A DNA stretch of 64,000 nucleotides from Ureibacillus thermophilus (GCF_042657185.1 NZ_JBHSNN010000010.1), one strand, 5' to 3'; positions 34,616 through 45,161 are shown, counted from the first letter of the stretch. Notes: generated by a model not told the origin, from the sequence alone. Translations and numbers: made by a program.

Positions 34616-35280
34616 TGGACCAATTTATCTCATTCTTTTCTGATTCTAATCCAATGAATGTCTCTACTTCTGTGAAATTATTGTTGTTATTAACTGTGCT
34701 GTCGCTTGCACCTAGTATCTTAATCTTGATGACTTCGTTTACACGAATCGTCATTGTGCTATCTTTTACGCGTACAGCTTTAGCAACAAACCAAACACCT
34801 CCCAATCAAGTGATTATTGGGTTAGCCTTATTTTTAACTTTTTTTATCATGGCTCCGACCTTCCAGCAAGTTAATAAGGAAGCGCTGCAACCGCTTTTTA
34901 ATGAAGAGATAGGCCTTGAAGAAGCCTATGAAAAGGCGAGTGTTCCATTCAAACAATTTATGGCTAAGCATACAAGACAGCAAGATTTGCAACTGTTTTT
35001 AGAATATAATCAAGCAGAAAAACCGGAATCGGTGGAAGATATTCCTTTGACCATTTTAGTGCCAGCCTATGCTTTGAGTGAACTGAAAACGGCTTTCCAA
35101 ATGGGATTTATGATTTTTATACCATTCATTGTAATTGATATGGTCGTAGCAAGTGTCCTCATGTCTATGGGTATGATGATGTTACCGCCAGTTATGATTT
35201 CCTTGCCATTTAAAATTTTATTATTTGTACTTGTAGATGGATGGTATTTAGTAGTGAAATCTTTACTCCAAAGTTTTTAG
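34615..35280 (+). CDS. fliP: Flagellar export gate protein FliP
   Basis: FliP forms the core of the FliPQR export gate in the membrane. The 221-residue protein has four transmembrane segments and the FliP signatures PSILILMTSFTRIVIVLSF and ILVPAYALSELKTAFQMGFMIFIPF. It overlaps the fliZ stop by one base. No cleavable signal peptide is obvious, unlike enterobacterial FliP. Confidence 0.97.
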   Translation: MDQFISFFSDSNPMNVSTSVKLLLLLTVLSLAPSILILMTSFTRIVIVLSFTRTALATNQTPPNQVIIGLALFLTFFIMAPTFQQVNKEALQPLFNEEIGLEEAYEKASVPFKQFMAKHTRQQDLQLFLEYNQAEKPESVEDIPLTILVPAYALSELKTAFQMGFMIFIPFIVIDMVVASVLMSMGMMMLPPVMISLPFKILLFVLVDGWYLVVKSLLQSF

Positions 35281-35292
35281 GAGATGATATAA

Positions 35293-35562
35293 ATGTCACA
35301 ATTAACAGTCATTCAAATAGCTGAGCAAGCGGTATGGGTTGTTCTTTTAGTTGCAGGTCCGTTGATGTTGGTAGCTTTAGTGACAGGTTTAATCATCAGT
35401 ATTTTCCAAGCAACGACATCCATTCAAGAACAAACATTGGCTTTTGCTCCTAAAATTATAGCGGTATTAGTAGCCATTGTATTTTTTGGGCCGTGGATGG
35501 TGTCTAGAATGTCGAACTATTTCTCAGGTATATTGGGCAACTTAACGCGATACATAGGGTGA
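35293..35562 (+). CDS. fliQ: Flagellar export gate protein FliQ
   Basis: FliQ is an 89-residue, two-helix membrane protein that wraps the FliPR pore. The sequence shows the family core AGPLMLVALVTGLIISIFQATTSIQEQTLAFAPKIIAV. It lies between fliP and fliR. Confidence 0.96.
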   Translation: MSQLTVIQIAEQAVWVVLLVAGPLMLVALVTGLIISIFQATTSIQEQTLAFAPKIIAVLVAIVFFGPWMVSRMSNYFSGILGNLTRYIG

Positions 35563-35567
35563 CATAA

Positions 35568-36341
35568 ATGCTGGATATCATACCACAGTTTTCTGTGTTG
35601 TTATTAATGTTTGTTAGGGTTTCAGCCTTTTTTGTATCGGTCCCTTTCTTTTCATATCGCACTATTCCGGTACAATTGAAAGTGATTTTAGCTTTAATGT
35701 TGGCTTGGATGATGTATTATACAGTTCCTACTAATGCAATACCAATTGATGGGAATTATATCATGTTGATTATTAAAGAAGCAATGATTGGCCTTATTAT
35801 TGGTTTAGCTGCTGCAATTATTATTTCGATTGTTCAAATTGCTGGTGGTTTAATCGATTTTGAAATGGGTTTTGCTATGGCTAACATCGTCGATCCGCTT
35901 ACTGGCGCGCAAAGTCCGCTGATGGGACAATTTTTTTACTTTTTAATTCTTTATTTATTGATTGCTACAAATGGTCACCACCTGATTTTAGATGGGATTT
36001 ATTATAGTTATCAGTTTATCCCGATTGAAGGGTATCCAAATTTTGGTGATGCCGATTTTGCTGAGTTTGTTGCTAAGATGATTGCCGTTGTTTTTTCTGT
36101 TGCATTTCAAATGTCTGCTCCTTTAGTAGCGTCATTGTTTTTAGTCACTCTCGCCATCGGGATTACAGGAAAAACCGTTCCGCAGCTAAATATTTTTGTA
36201 GTAGGTTTTCCATTAAAAATTATTGTTGGATTCCTCATTCTCTTTATCTCAATGGGGATTATGATAGAGGTAATGCAAAAAGTAATGGGGTTAATGATTA
36301 CCGTGATGCGTGAATTAATGCAGTTATTAGGTGGTGCTTAA
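35568..36341 (+). CDS. fliR: Flagellar export gate protein FliR
   Basis: FliR is the six-helix export gate subunit. The 257-residue hydrophobic protein has FVRVSAFFVSVPFFSYRTIPVQLKVILA at the N terminus, the GGLIDFEMGFAMANIVDPLTGAQSPLMGQ loop, and GKTVPQLNIFVVGFPLKIIVG. It is followed after two bases by flhB. Confidence 0.97.
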   Translation: MLDIIPQFSVLLLMFVRVSAFFVSVPFFSYRTIPVQLKVILALMLAWMMYYTVPTNAIPIDGNYIMLIIKEAMIGLIIGLAAAIIISIVQIAGGLIDFEMGFAMANIVDPLTGAQSPLMGQFFYFLILYLLIATNGHHLILDGIYYSYQFIPIEGYPNFGDADFAEFVAKMIAVVFSVAFQMSAPLVASLFLVTLAIGITGKTVPQLNIFVVGFPLKIIVGFLILFISMGIMIEVMQKVMGLMITVMRELMQLLGGA

Positions 36342-36343
36342 GT

Positions 36344-37432
36344 TTGAAGCTACTTCTTCCTTTAGACATACAGTATTTTGCAGGTGAAAAAACGGAGAAA
36401 GCAACACCGAAGAAGCGCAGAGATGCTCGAAAAAAAGGACAAGTTGTAAAAAGCCAAGATCTATCAGCAGCGATTTTATTGCTCGTCCTTTTTCTTTTTC
36501 TTATTTTTATGGCACCCATTATGTTTAAAGGTTTCTTTTCTTTTTTTATACAATACTATGAAAAATACATACTTTTTGAAAATGTGACTGCCGATACAAT
36601 CATGAATCTGTATGTAGATTCTTTAATGAAAATGGCTGTTATCATATTGCCAGTAATAGCGGTTGCAATGGTTGTAGGAGTCTTTTCAAATGTTTTGCAA
36701 TTCGGTTTCTTATTTACGACAGAAACGTTGAAGTTGGATTTGAAAAAAATTGATCCCATTAAAGGTATAAAGAAAATTATTTCAGTAAGAGCCGTTGTGA
36801 ACTTAATTAAGTCTTTGTTAAAAGTTGCATTTATTGGTACCGTTACGGGAATCATTATCTGGATGAATCTTGATAATGTTTTATCCCTAGCTTTTCATAA
36901 TCCTTGGAATACGTTAACAATTGTTGCAAAACTAACGGCGATGATGGGCATTGCTAGTGCCATTACCTTATTGATTGTGGCAATTCTAGATTATATATAT
37001 GAAAAATTTGAGTATGAGAGAAATTTGAGAATGTCGAAACAAGACATTAAAGATGAATATAAAAATACGGAAGGGGACCCGCTCATCAAATCGAAAATTA
37101 AACAACGGCAACGGGAAATGGCGATGCGGCGCATGATGCAAGAAGTGCCAAAAGCGGATGTAGTCATTACGAACCCAACCCATTACGCAGTTGCTTTAAG
37201 ATACGATGATGAGTCAATGGATGCTCCTAAAGTCGTAGCAAAAGGTGTAGACTTTGTTGCTCAAAAGATTAAATTGATTGCAAAAGAAAACGATGTAGTT
37301 TTGGTTGAAAATCGACCATTAGCGAGGGCGCTTTATGATCAAGTGGAAATAGGAGAAGAAGTGCCAGAAGAATTTTTCAAAGCAGTGGCTGAAATATTAG
37401 CTTATGTTTATCGAATTAAACGCAAAATTTAA
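36344..37432 (+). CDS. flhB: Flagellar export switch protein FlhB
   Basis: FlhB controls substrate entry and changes specificity from hook to filament proteins after self-cleavage. The 362-residue protein has a basic N terminus (GEKTEKATPKKRRDARKKGQ), four membrane helices, and a cytoplasmic domain with the NPTH cleavage site (Asn277-His280) followed by YAVALRYDDE and the C-terminal VAEILAYVYRIKRKI. The start is TTG at 36344, two bases after fliR. Its C-terminal domain is the parent type of the stand-alone protein at 6734. Confidence 0.97.
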   Translation: MKLLLPLDIQYFAGEKTEKATPKKRRDARKKGQVVKSQDLSAAILLLVLFLFLIFMAPIMFKGFFSFFIQYYEKYILFENVTADTIMNLYVDSLMKMAVIILPVIAVAMVVGVFSNVLQFGFLFTTETLKLDLKKIDPIKGIKKIISVRAVVNLIKSLLKVAFIGTVTGIIIWMNLDNVLSLAFHNPWNTLTIVAKLTAMMGIASAITLLIVAILDYIYEKFEYERNLRMSKQDIKDEYKNTEGDPLIKSKIKQRQREMAMRRMMQEVPKADVVITNPTHYAVALRYDDESMDAPKVVAKGVDFVAQKIKLIAKENDVVLVENRPLARALYDQVEIGEEVPEEFFKAVAEILAYVYRIKRKI

Positions 37433-37450
37433 TTTGCAGGAGGGAAAGGG

Positions 37451-39484
37451 ATGAATTTTCGCGACTTGGGAGTATTAGCGTTTATCATAGTGATAGTAGC
37501 TATGCTCGTAATCCCTCTACCAACATGGTTGCTAAGTTTTTTAATCATCATTAATATAACGCTCTCTTTAATTGTATTACTCACTGCAATGAATATGAAA
37601 GAGGCCTTGGAATTCGGAATTTTCCCGTCCATTATATTAATTTTAACTCTTTTTAGGCTGGGAATTAGTATTTCAACAACTCGTGCAATTCTTTCTCAAG
37701 GCGATGCAGGAGACGTCATTGAAACTTTCGGGGAATTCGTAACTGGCGGTAATATTTTAGTAGGTTTAGTCATTTTCTTATTGCTAGTAATTGTGAACTT
37801 TATTGTTATTACAAAAGGTTCAGAGCGGGTAGCGGAAGTTGCAGCACGTTTTACGCTAGATGCAATGCCAGGAAAGCAAATGAGTATTGATGCAGATTTA
37901 AATGCCGGATTAATTTCTGAAAAGGAAGCGAGAGAACGGCGGGAAAAAGTTGCAAGGGAAGCGGATTTTTATGGAGCGATGGATGGTGCAACGAAATTTG
38001 TAAAAGGTGATGCCATTGCATCCATAATTATGGTGTTTATAAACTTAATATTTGGTTTGATTATTGGGATGCTTCAATTAGGCTACTCATTTGCTGATGC
38101 AGCGAATCATTTCTCCAAATTGACAGTTGGTGATGGTCTAGTTGCCCAAATTCCTGCGTTGCTCGTTTCAACTGCTACTGGTATTGTAGTTACCCGAGCA
38201 GCAAGCGATGGAAACTTGGGACAAGATATTATAGGTCAGTTATTTTCTCAGGCGAAATTGTTATATGTAGCAGCAGGAACGATTTTCTTGCTTGGGCTCT
38301 TTACGACAATTCCTGACTGGATTACAATTCCAATTGCTTTATTACTTGCCCTTGGAGCTTATTTGATGAGCCGCAAGAAAGAAGAAAACCCAGAAGAATT
38401 GTTAGAGATGGAAGAAGAACAAGTGACCGATACATTGAAAAGTCCAGAAAATGTTGTCAATTTGTTGAATGTGGACCCGATTGAATTCGAATTTGGATAT
38501 GGTTTAATTCCACTTGTTGATGCACAGCAAGGAGGAGATTTGCTAGATCGAGTTGTCATGATTCGGCGTCAACTTGCATTGGAATTAGGTCTTGTAATTC
38601 CAGTTGTGCGCATCCGAGACAACATTCAGTTGCAGCCAAATGAATATCGCATAAAAATTAAAGGAAACGAGATGGCAAGAGGAGAACTATTATTAGATCA
38701 TTATTTAGCCATGAGTCCTGGCGACGACGATGCAATCGATGGAATTGATACGATTGAACCATCCTTTGGACTTCCAGCTAAATGGATTACAGAAGAAGTA
38801 AAAGAAGAGGCTGAAATGCTTGGATATACAGTAGTCGACCCTCCAAGTGTCGTATCTACACATTTGACGGAAATCATTCGTGCAAATGCGCATGAACTTT
38901 TAGGACGTCAGGAAACAAAACAGCTAATCGATCATTTGAGAGAAACTCATGCCATTTTAGTGGACGAATTAACACCAACCCCATTATCAATTGGTGAAAT
39001 TCAAAAAGTTTTAGCCAAGTTACTGAAAGAAAATGTATCCATTCGCAACTTGCCGGTTATCTTTGAAACTTTGGCGGATTATGCGAAATTAACGAGCGAT
39101 ACAGATGTGTTGACAGAATATGTTAGACAAGCACTTGCTAGACAAATTACAAGACAATATGTACAGGACGGTTCAAAATTAAAAGTTATTACCGTTCCAG
39201 CAAAAGTAGAGAAAATGATTGCGGATAGCATTCAACAAACAGAACATGGGAATTTCTTGGCGATGGATCCTCAAGATTCACAAATGGTCCTTGAATCCAT
39301 TGCTAAAGAAGTGGAAAGAGTTTCTTATATGGAGCAAACCCCAATTATCCTATGCTCTCCAGGTATTCGAATGTATTTAAGACAATTGACGGAGCGTTAT
39401 TTCCCGCAAATACCGATCCTGTCCTACAATGAATTGGATGCCAATGTTGAAATCCAAAGTGTCGGGGTGGTGACTGTCGAATGA
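37451..39484 (+). CDS. flhA: Flagellar export gate protein FlhA
   Basis: FlhA is the nonameric export-gate protein whose cytoplasmic ring docks substrates and chaperones. The 677-residue protein has about eight N-terminal membrane helices with the FHIPEP-type loop region (ARFTLDAMPGKQMSIDADLNAGLISEKEARERREKV) and a large C-terminal cytoplasmic domain (from about residue 330). It overlaps flhF by four bases. Confidence 0.98.
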   Translation: MNFRDLGVLAFIIVIVAMLVIPLPTWLLSFLIIINITLSLIVLLTAMNMKEALEFGIFPSIILILTLFRLGISISTTRAILSQGDAGDVIETFGEFVTGGNILVGLVIFLLLVIVNFIVITKGSERVAEVAARFTLDAMPGKQMSIDADLNAGLISEKEARERREKVAREADFYGAMDGATKFVKGDAIASIIMVFINLIFGLIIGMLQLGYSFADAANHFSKLTVGDGLVAQIPALLVSTATGIVVTRAASDGNLGQDIIGQLFSQAKLLYVAAGTIFLLGLFTTIPDWITIPIALLLALGAYLMSRKKEENPEELLEMEEEQVTDTLKSPENVVNLLNVDPIEFEFGYGLIPLVDAQQGGDLLDRVVMIRRQLALELGLVIPVVRIRDNIQLQPNEYRIKIKGNEMARGELLLDHYLAMSPGDDDAIDGIDTIEPSFGLPAKWITEEVKEEAEMLGYTVVDPPSVVSTHLTEIIRANAHELLGRQETKQLIDHLRETHAILVDELTPTPLSIGEIQKVLAKLLKENVSIRNLPVIFETLADYAKLTSDTDVLTEYVRQALARQITRQYVQDGSKLKVITVPAKVEKMIADSIQQTEHGNFLAMDPQDSQMVLESIAKEVERVSYMEQTPIILCSPGIRMYLRQLTERYFPQIPILSYNELDANVEIQSVGVVTVE

Positions 39485-40605
39485 AAATGAAGAAATATAT
39501 TGCCCCTTCCATCAATGAAGCCATGAAACAAGTGCGTGCTGATTTAGGAGAAGAGGCTGTCATCATCAGTTCGAAAGTGGTTGTAAAGAAGAAATTTTTC
39601 GGGTTAATCCGAGAGAAAAACTTTGAAGTGCTTGCGGGAATTGATGAAATGGAACCACCAACATTCATCATTCCCGAACAAAAAAATTTTCCGCCCATTG
39701 TCCCGGCTAAAGATGAGCATCATAATGAAGGAAACGTTTCAGAATTAATGGAAGAGATTTCGAGTTTAAAAGAAATTTTAAATTCTCTGAAACAAGAATC
39801 CATTCAATCTTCCTTACCTGATGAGCTGAAACCCTTTGTTGATTTTTTGAAACATCAAGAGCTTAATAATGAGCTCATCACGGACATTTGTGATGAGCTT
39901 TTTGCTCATTTGAAAACAGAAAAAGAAATTTCCAATCAAGAAATGGTACAGATTGCAAAAAACGTATTGCATAAAAAATTTTTTATGCTTCCCATGGGAG
40001 GATTATCCTATGAGAAAAAGTATGTGTGTGTGCTAGGACCAACAGGGGTTGGCAAGACAACAACCATTGCCAAAATGGCAGCGCGCAGTGTTTTAGAAAA
40101 AAAGAAAAAGATCGGCTTTATTACAACGGATACCTATCGAATAGCTGCCATTGAACAATTAAAGACCTATGCAAATCTCCTTCAAGCGCCGGTCGAAGTC
40201 GTTTATAACTTCAATGATTATCAAGTAGCGATTGAAAAATTTGCCCATTTGGATTTAGTGTTTATCGATACTGCGGGGCGCAATTACAAAGAAGTGAAAT
40301 ATGTGAATGATTTGAAGAAATTGATTTCTTTCGATGATGAAGTCGAATCCTATCTTGTCTTATCATTAACAGCTAAAGAAAGAGATAATGAAACGATTAT
40401 TGAACAATTTAGTGAATTTCCTATTGAGAAATTTATTTTTACCAAAGCGGATGAGACAAATTCTATTGGCGCAATGTATAATTTAATGTTTAAATATAAT
40501 AAAGGACTTGCTTACTATACTACCGGGCAAGAAGTACCAGAAGATATTGAAGAAGCGACTTTAGAAAAAATACTTGATATATTTTTCCAAGGTGAATTCA
40601 AATGA
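39481..40605 (+). CDS. flhF: Flagellar placement GTPase FlhF
   Basis: FlhF is an SRP-family GTPase that sets the position and number of basal bodies. The 374-residue protein has a short N-terminal basic region (KYIAPSINEAMKQVRADLGEEAVIISSK), a charged linker, and the NG domains with G1 LGPTGVGKTTTIAKMAA (about 184-200), ITTDTYRIAAIEQL, DTAGRNYKE and FTKADET. It overlaps flhA and flhG by four bases each. Confidence 0.97.
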   Translation: MKMKKYIAPSINEAMKQVRADLGEEAVIISSKVVVKKKFFGLIREKNFEVLAGIDEMEPPTFIIPEQKNFPPIVPAKDEHHNEGNVSELMEEISSLKEILNSLKQESIQSSLPDELKPFVDFLKHQELNNELITDICDELFAHLKTEKEISNQEMVQIAKNVLHKKFFMLPMGGLSYEKKYVCVLGPTGVGKTTTIAKMAARSVLEKKKKIGFITTDTYRIAAIEQLKTYANLLQAPVEVVYNFNDYQVAIEKFAHLDLVFIDTAGRNYKEVKYVNDLKKLISFDDEVESYLVLSLTAKERDNETIIEQFSEFPIEKFIFTKADETNSIGAMYNLMFKYNKGLAYYTTGQEVPEDIEEATLEKILDIFFQGEFK

Positions 40606-41477
40606 GAGATCAAGCGGAAAAATTGCGAATGAAAATGTTGGAATGTCAAGGGGCTTTAGGAAGATCGATTGCGGTAGTCAGCGGAAAAGGCGGAGTAGGA
40701 AAAAGCAATTTTACAACGAATTTCGCAATCAAATTAGCCAAACAAGGTAAAAAAGTCATGATTTTAGATATGGATATTGGAATGGCGAATGTCCATATTT
40801 TGATTGGAAACCAAGGGAAATACAATTTAAGGGATTATTTAGAAGGGAACGTTTCCTTTGATGAAATCATCTACCGTGCCCCTTATGATATTCATTTTAT
40901 TTCCGGCGGTTCCGGCTTTTCTTCAGTAGTAGAATGGTCAAAAGATATGTTTGATGCATTTGTTTACGGCTATGAAAAATTGCAGAAAGAGTATGATTAT
41001 ATTTTATTTGATATGGGAGCGGGAGCAACCAATTGGGCTCTCGATGTGTTGACATCGATTGATGAAATAATCGTTATCACGACTGCTGAACCGACATCCA
41101 TTACTGATGCTTATTCCATGATCAAATTTATTTATTTTAGAGAGCCGAGCAAAACCTTCTACATCTTAGCCAATCGGGTCTATTCCAATATAGAAGGGAA
41201 AGAAACATTGGAGAGGCTGAGAAACACGGTGCTGAAATTTTTGTCAAAAGAAGTATTCATTCTTGGTTGGATGCCGGAAGATGAAACAGTTAGAAAAGCA
41301 GTCATTAAACAAGTTCCTTTCACCATCTCGTATCCGGATACGCCGATTTCAAAATCATTAGATGAAATTATCAAACGATTTTTGCTTGAACAACGGAAAG
41401 CAGAAATTTCGATGCCTTCGACTGCCGGTTCATTCTTAACTAGATTAAAACGGATTTTCTTGAAAGGTCGTGGTTAG
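40602..41477 (+). CDS. flhG: Flagellum-number ATPase FlhG (YlxH)
   Basis: FlhG is a MinD-like ATPase that stimulates FlhF GTPase and patterns flagella. The 291-residue protein opens with a DQAEKLRMKM activation helix, then the deviant Walker A VSGKGGVGKSNF (about 26-37), DMDIGMANVHILIG, and DMGAGATN. It ends four bases before cheB and overlaps flhF. Confidence 0.95.
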   Translation: MRDQAEKLRMKMLECQGALGRSIAVVSGKGGVGKSNFTTNFAIKLAKQGKKVMILDMDIGMANVHILIGNQGKYNLRDYLEGNVSFDEIIYRAPYDIHFISGGSGFSSVVEWSKDMFDAFVYGYEKLQKEYDYILFDMGAGATNWALDVLTSIDEIIVITTAEPTSITDAYSMIKFIYFREPSKTFYILANRVYSNIEGKETLERLRNTVLKFLSKEVFILGWMPEDETVRKAVIKQVPFTISYPDTPISKSLDEIIKRFLLEQRKAEISMPSTAGSFLTRLKRIFLKGRG

Positions 41478-41480
41478 TGG

Positions 41481-42611
41481 GTGCCTTCGAATAAACATCA
41501 TTTGTTGATCGTGGATGATTCGGCTTTTATGAGAAAAGTAATTAGTGATTTTTTTAAAGATCATCCATCGATTGAAGTGATTGGTACAGCTAGAAATGGT
41601 AAAGAGGCTATTAAAAAAATAGGAGAATTAAAACCGGATGTTGTAACAATGGATGTGGAAATGCCTGAATTAAGCGGCATTGAAACATTAAAATGGATCA
41701 TGGAAAACACACCTGTTCCTGTCGTGATGCTATCAAGTTTTACAGAAAATGGCGCCCAACAAACGATGCTTGCGATGGAATATGGGGCTGTTGATTTTGT
41801 GACAAAGCCTGGCGGTACTATTTCCCTCGATTTGCACAAAGTTAAAGATGAACTGATTCGTAAAGTGGAACTTGCTTTAAAAATTCCGATAGAAAAATTA
41901 AGAAAACATGGAAGCAACATCAATCAATCAGTAAAAACGTTGCAGCACGATTCTACTATTCATTTGAAAGAAAAAGATATGATTACCGAGACTAAAACTA
42001 CCCCAAAATTTCAAATTAAAAAATGGAATAAAGCTTCTGACAAAATTGTATTAATAGGAACATCAACTGGTGGTCCTAGAGCATTGCAGCATGTTATCAC
42101 CAAATTACCTGAGTCTATATCGGCGCCGATTTTAATTGTTCAACATATGCCGCCTGGTTTTACGAAATCGTTGGCAGAAAGATTGAATCATATTAGTAAA
42201 ATTCGGGTGAAAGAAGCTGAACACGGTGAAGTAATTGAAAGTGGAACAGCTTATATTGCGCCAGGTGGTTTTCATATGAAAATGAAAAAAAATGGCCATC
42301 ATTATGAAATTGTACTGGATGATAAGGAACCGCCAAGGAGCGGACATCGACCGAGCGTGGATGTGATGTTTGAAAGTGTTGGCCAATATGCAGAATTAGA
42401 TAAAATTGCAGTCATCATGACGGGAATGGGAAATGATGGCTCCAAAGGATTAATGGCTTTGAAAGAATCCGGTAATGTCATTGCTATTGCGGAGTCTGCT
42501 GAAACTTGTATTGTTTTTGGCATGCCAAAAGCGGCCATTGAAACAAAATTAGTTGATGAAGTTGTTAATGTAGATAAAATAGCAGAGACCATAATGAAAT
42601 ATTTGGTGTAG
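41481..42611 (+). CDS. cheB: Chemotaxis protein-glutamate methylesterase CheB
   Basis: CheB demethylates and deamidates chemoreceptors. The 376-residue protein has an N-terminal receiver with Asp58 (VVTMDVEMPELSG) and a C-terminal esterase with the triad motifs GTSTGGPRALQHV (Ser), VQHMPPGFTKSLAERL (His) and MTGMGNDGSKG (Asp). The start is GTG at 41481. It is placed directly before cheA as in B. subtilis. Confidence 0.97.
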   Translation: MPSNKHHLLIVDDSAFMRKVISDFFKDHPSIEVIGTARNGKEAIKKIGELKPDVVTMDVEMPELSGIETLKWIMENTPVPVVMLSSFTENGAQQTMLAMEYGAVDFVTKPGGTISLDLHKVKDELIRKVELALKIPIEKLRKHGSNINQSVKTLQHDSTIHLKEKDMITETKTTPKFQIKKWNKASDKIVLIGTSTGGPRALQHVITKLPESISAPILIVQHMPPGFTKSLAERLNHISKIRVKEAEHGEVIESGTAYIAPGGFHMKMKKNGHHYEIVLDDKEPPRSGHRPSVDVMFESVGQYAELDKIAVIMTGMGNDGSKGLMALKESGNVIAIAESAETCIVFGMPKAAIETKLVDEVVNVDKIAETIMKYLV

Positions 42612-42626
42612 AGGGAGTGTGTTCGA

Positions 42627-44696
42627 ATGGAAATGAATCAACAATATTTAGATATGTTTATTGAAGAAAGTAAAGAACATTTGCAAGCATGTAGCGATCT
42701 TTTACTAGAATTAGAAAAAAATCCAAATGACATTTCCATTGTCAATGAAATTTTCCGGTCTGCTCATACATTAAAAGGTATGGCTGCTACCATGGGATTT
42801 GAAGATTTAGCCGATTTGACGCATAAAATGGAAAATGTTTTAGATGCCATTAGAAATGAAAAAATCAAAGTTGATTCAAATCTATTAGATATTGTTTTTG
42901 AATCGGTAGACCATCTAGAAGCGATGATTACAGATATCGCTTCTGGTGGTAATGGGAAACGGGATGTTTCCGAAATTGTGGAGAAATTAAAAGCGATTGA
43001 AGCAGGTAAACAGATTCCTTCGAGCACTCCAGTTCAGCAGGAAATTGCTGCAGATGTAGCGGTAGAAGAAGAGATTTCAGCAGGTCGTTACTTAATCTAT
43101 GATGAATACGATATTACCGTGCTGCAGCAGTCGAAAGAACAAGGATTCAACGCTTATGAAATTACCGTTTCCCTTCGACAGGACTGTCTACTAAAAGCGG
43201 CTCGCGTATATATGGTATTCCAAGTATTAGAAAAATGCGGTGAAGTCATAAAATCTTTCCCAACGGTTGAGAACTTGGAAGAAGAACAATTTGATCAAAA
43301 TTTCCAAGTGGCATTTATTTCGAAAGATTCTGCAGAAGAAATTCAAAAGAAAGTCAGCAAAGTTTCAGAAATTGAAAATGTTGTTGTAGTTCCATTAACA
43401 GATGAAATGGTAAGAAAAGCAAGCAAGGAAGAAATTGCAACAAAAGAACGGCAACAGCAAGATTTAGAGAAATCAAACCAAGCTCCAACTAAGCAAAAAG
43501 AAGAACCAGCAAAGAAAGAAACAAATGCTTCTAAACAAAGCGCCCACTCTAAAACAATTCGTGTAAGCATTGAACGACTCGACATTCTAATGAACTTATT
43601 TGAAGAATTAGTAATTGACCGAGGACGTTTGCAATCCATCGCAAACGATGTAAAACATTCGGAGTTAACAGAAACTGTTGAGCGTATGAGCCGTACAATG
43701 GGCGATCTTCAAAACATTGTGCTCACAATGCGCATGATTCCGATTGAAACGGTATTCAATCGATTCCCTAAAATGGTTCGCTCACTTTCCCGTGAATTGA
43801 ATAAAAAAATCAATTTGGAAATTATCGGTGCCGAAACGGAACTTGACCGTACAGTGATCGATGAAATTGGAGATCCTTTAGTTCACTTAATCCGAAACTC
43901 TGTCGATCATGGCATCGAAAGCCCGGATGTGAGAAAAGCAAAAGGAAAACCGGAAGAAGGGACAGTCACTTTAAGAGCGTACCACAGCGGAAATTATGTA
44001 TTTATTGAAATTGAAGACGATGGAGCTGGAATTAATAAAGATAAAGTATTGAAAAAAGCCATTGAACGGGGCATTGTGACAAAAGAATCAGCTCTTTCCC
44101 TTACAGATAAACAAATTAATGAATTGATTTTTGAATCAGGTTTCTCAACTGCTGAAAAAATTACGGACGTTTCTGGACGCGGTGTAGGATTAGATGTTGT
44201 AAAAACGACAATTCAATCCCTCGGCGGCAGCATTTCCATCGAATCACAAGAAGATGTTGGTTCAAAATTCTCAATTCAATTGCCTTTAACATTATCAATC
44301 ATTTCTGTCATGTTAGTAGAAATTGAGAAAGAAATTTATGCAATACCGTTATCATCCATCATCGAAACTTCCATTATTAAAAAATCAGAAATCTTAAATG
44401 CCCATAATCAAAAAGTGATTGATTTCCGTGGAAAAGTTGTTCCGCTCATTTTCTTGGATGAAGTATTTGAAGTACCGCGCAGCGAAGCCTTTGATGATGA
44501 ATATCAATCTGTTGTCATCGTGCGCAAAGGCGATAAATTAGCAGGTTTAGTGGTAGATTCATTTATTGGGCAACAGGAAATAGTGTTAAAATCTTTAGGC
44601 AACTATTTGAAAAATATTTTTGCCATCTCTGGTGCAACTATCTTAGGAAATGGTCAAGTAGCTTTAATTATTGATATTAATGCGTTAATGAAATAA
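42627..44696 (+). CDS. cheA: Chemotaxis histidine kinase CheA
   Basis: CheA phosphorylates CheY and CheB in response to chemoreceptors. The 689-residue protein has the HPt domain with His47 (SAHTLKGMAATMGFEDL), a P2 CheY-binding domain (about 155-265), a Lys/Glu-rich linker, the dimerisation helix hairpin, the HATPase domain (HLIRNSVDHGIESPD; FSTAEKITDVSGRGVGLDVVK) and a C-terminal CheW-like domain. Full length and all catalytic motifs are present. Confidence 0.98.
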   Translation: MEMNQQYLDMFIEESKEHLQACSDLLLELEKNPNDISIVNEIFRSAHTLKGMAATMGFEDLADLTHKMENVLDAIRNEKIKVDSNLLDIVFESVDHLEAMITDIASGGNGKRDVSEIVEKLKAIEAGKQIPSSTPVQQEIAADVAVEEEISAGRYLIYDEYDITVLQQSKEQGFNAYEITVSLRQDCLLKAARVYMVFQVLEKCGEVIKSFPTVENLEEEQFDQNFQVAFISKDSAEEIQKKVSKVSEIENVVVVPLTDEMVRKASKEEIATKERQQQDLEKSNQAPTKQKEEPAKKETNASKQSAHSKTIRVSIERLDILMNLFEELVIDRGRLQSIANDVKHSELTETVERMSRTMGDLQNIVLTMRMIPIETVFNRFPKMVRSLSRELNKKINLEIIGAETELDRTVIDEIGDPLVHLIRNSVDHGIESPDVRKAKGKPEEGTVTLRAYHSGNYVFIEIEDDGAGINKDKVLKKAIERGIVTKESALSLTDKQINELIFESGFSTAEKITDVSGRGVGLDVVKTTIQSLGGSISIESQEDVGSKFSIQLPLTLSIISVMLVEIEKEIYAIPLSSIIETSIIKKSEILNAHNQKVIDFRGKVVPLIFLDEVFEVPRSEAFDDEYQSVVIVRKGDKLAGLVVDSFIGQQEIVLKSLGNYLKNIFAISGATILGNGQVALIIDINALMK

Positions 44697-44714
44697 TGAA
44701 ATGAGGTGCTGAAA

Positions 44715-45161
44715 ATGGTAACTGTAGCGGAGCAAGAAAGTATAAAAGTCATTGTTTTCAAATTAATGGATAAAGAATATGCAATACCTGTCAGCCATGT
44801 GCAAGGTATTGAAAAAATGATGCACATCACTCGTGTGCCAAGAACTGAGAAATTTGTAAAAGGTGTCATCAACTTGCGCGGAGTTGTAACGCCGATTATC
44901 AACTTAAGGGAACGTTTTGGACTTCCACCTGCTGAAAATACAGAATCAGTACGTATTATTATTGTTCAATTGGATGATATTGAAGTAGGATTTGTCGTGG
45001 ATTCCGCGAATGATGTCATCGATATTCCAGTGAAATCCATCGAACCTCAACCGGAAGTAGTTGGAGTAAAAGAAGAAGCCTTTATTTCAGGAGTGTCAAA
45101 AATCGGAAATCGTTTGTTGATTTTGCTACATCTGGATAAAGTCTTGAATTTATCGGAATAG
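44715..45161 (+). CDS. cheW: Chemotaxis coupling protein CheW
   Basis: CheW bridges chemoreceptors and CheA. The 148-residue protein shows the two SH3-like barrels with VFKLMDKEYAIPVSHVQGIEKM and VINLRGVVTPIINLRERFGL. The ATG at 44715 is chosen because GAGG lies eight bases upstream; an in-frame GTG at 44706 overlaps that site. Confidence 0.96.
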   Translation: MVTVAEQESIKVIVFKLMDKEYAIPVSHVQGIEKMMHITRVPRTEKFVKGVINLRGVVTPIINLRERFGLPPAENTESVRIIIVQLDDIEVGFVVDSANDVIDIPVKSIEPQPEVVGVKEEAFISGVSKIGNRLLILLHLDKVLNLSE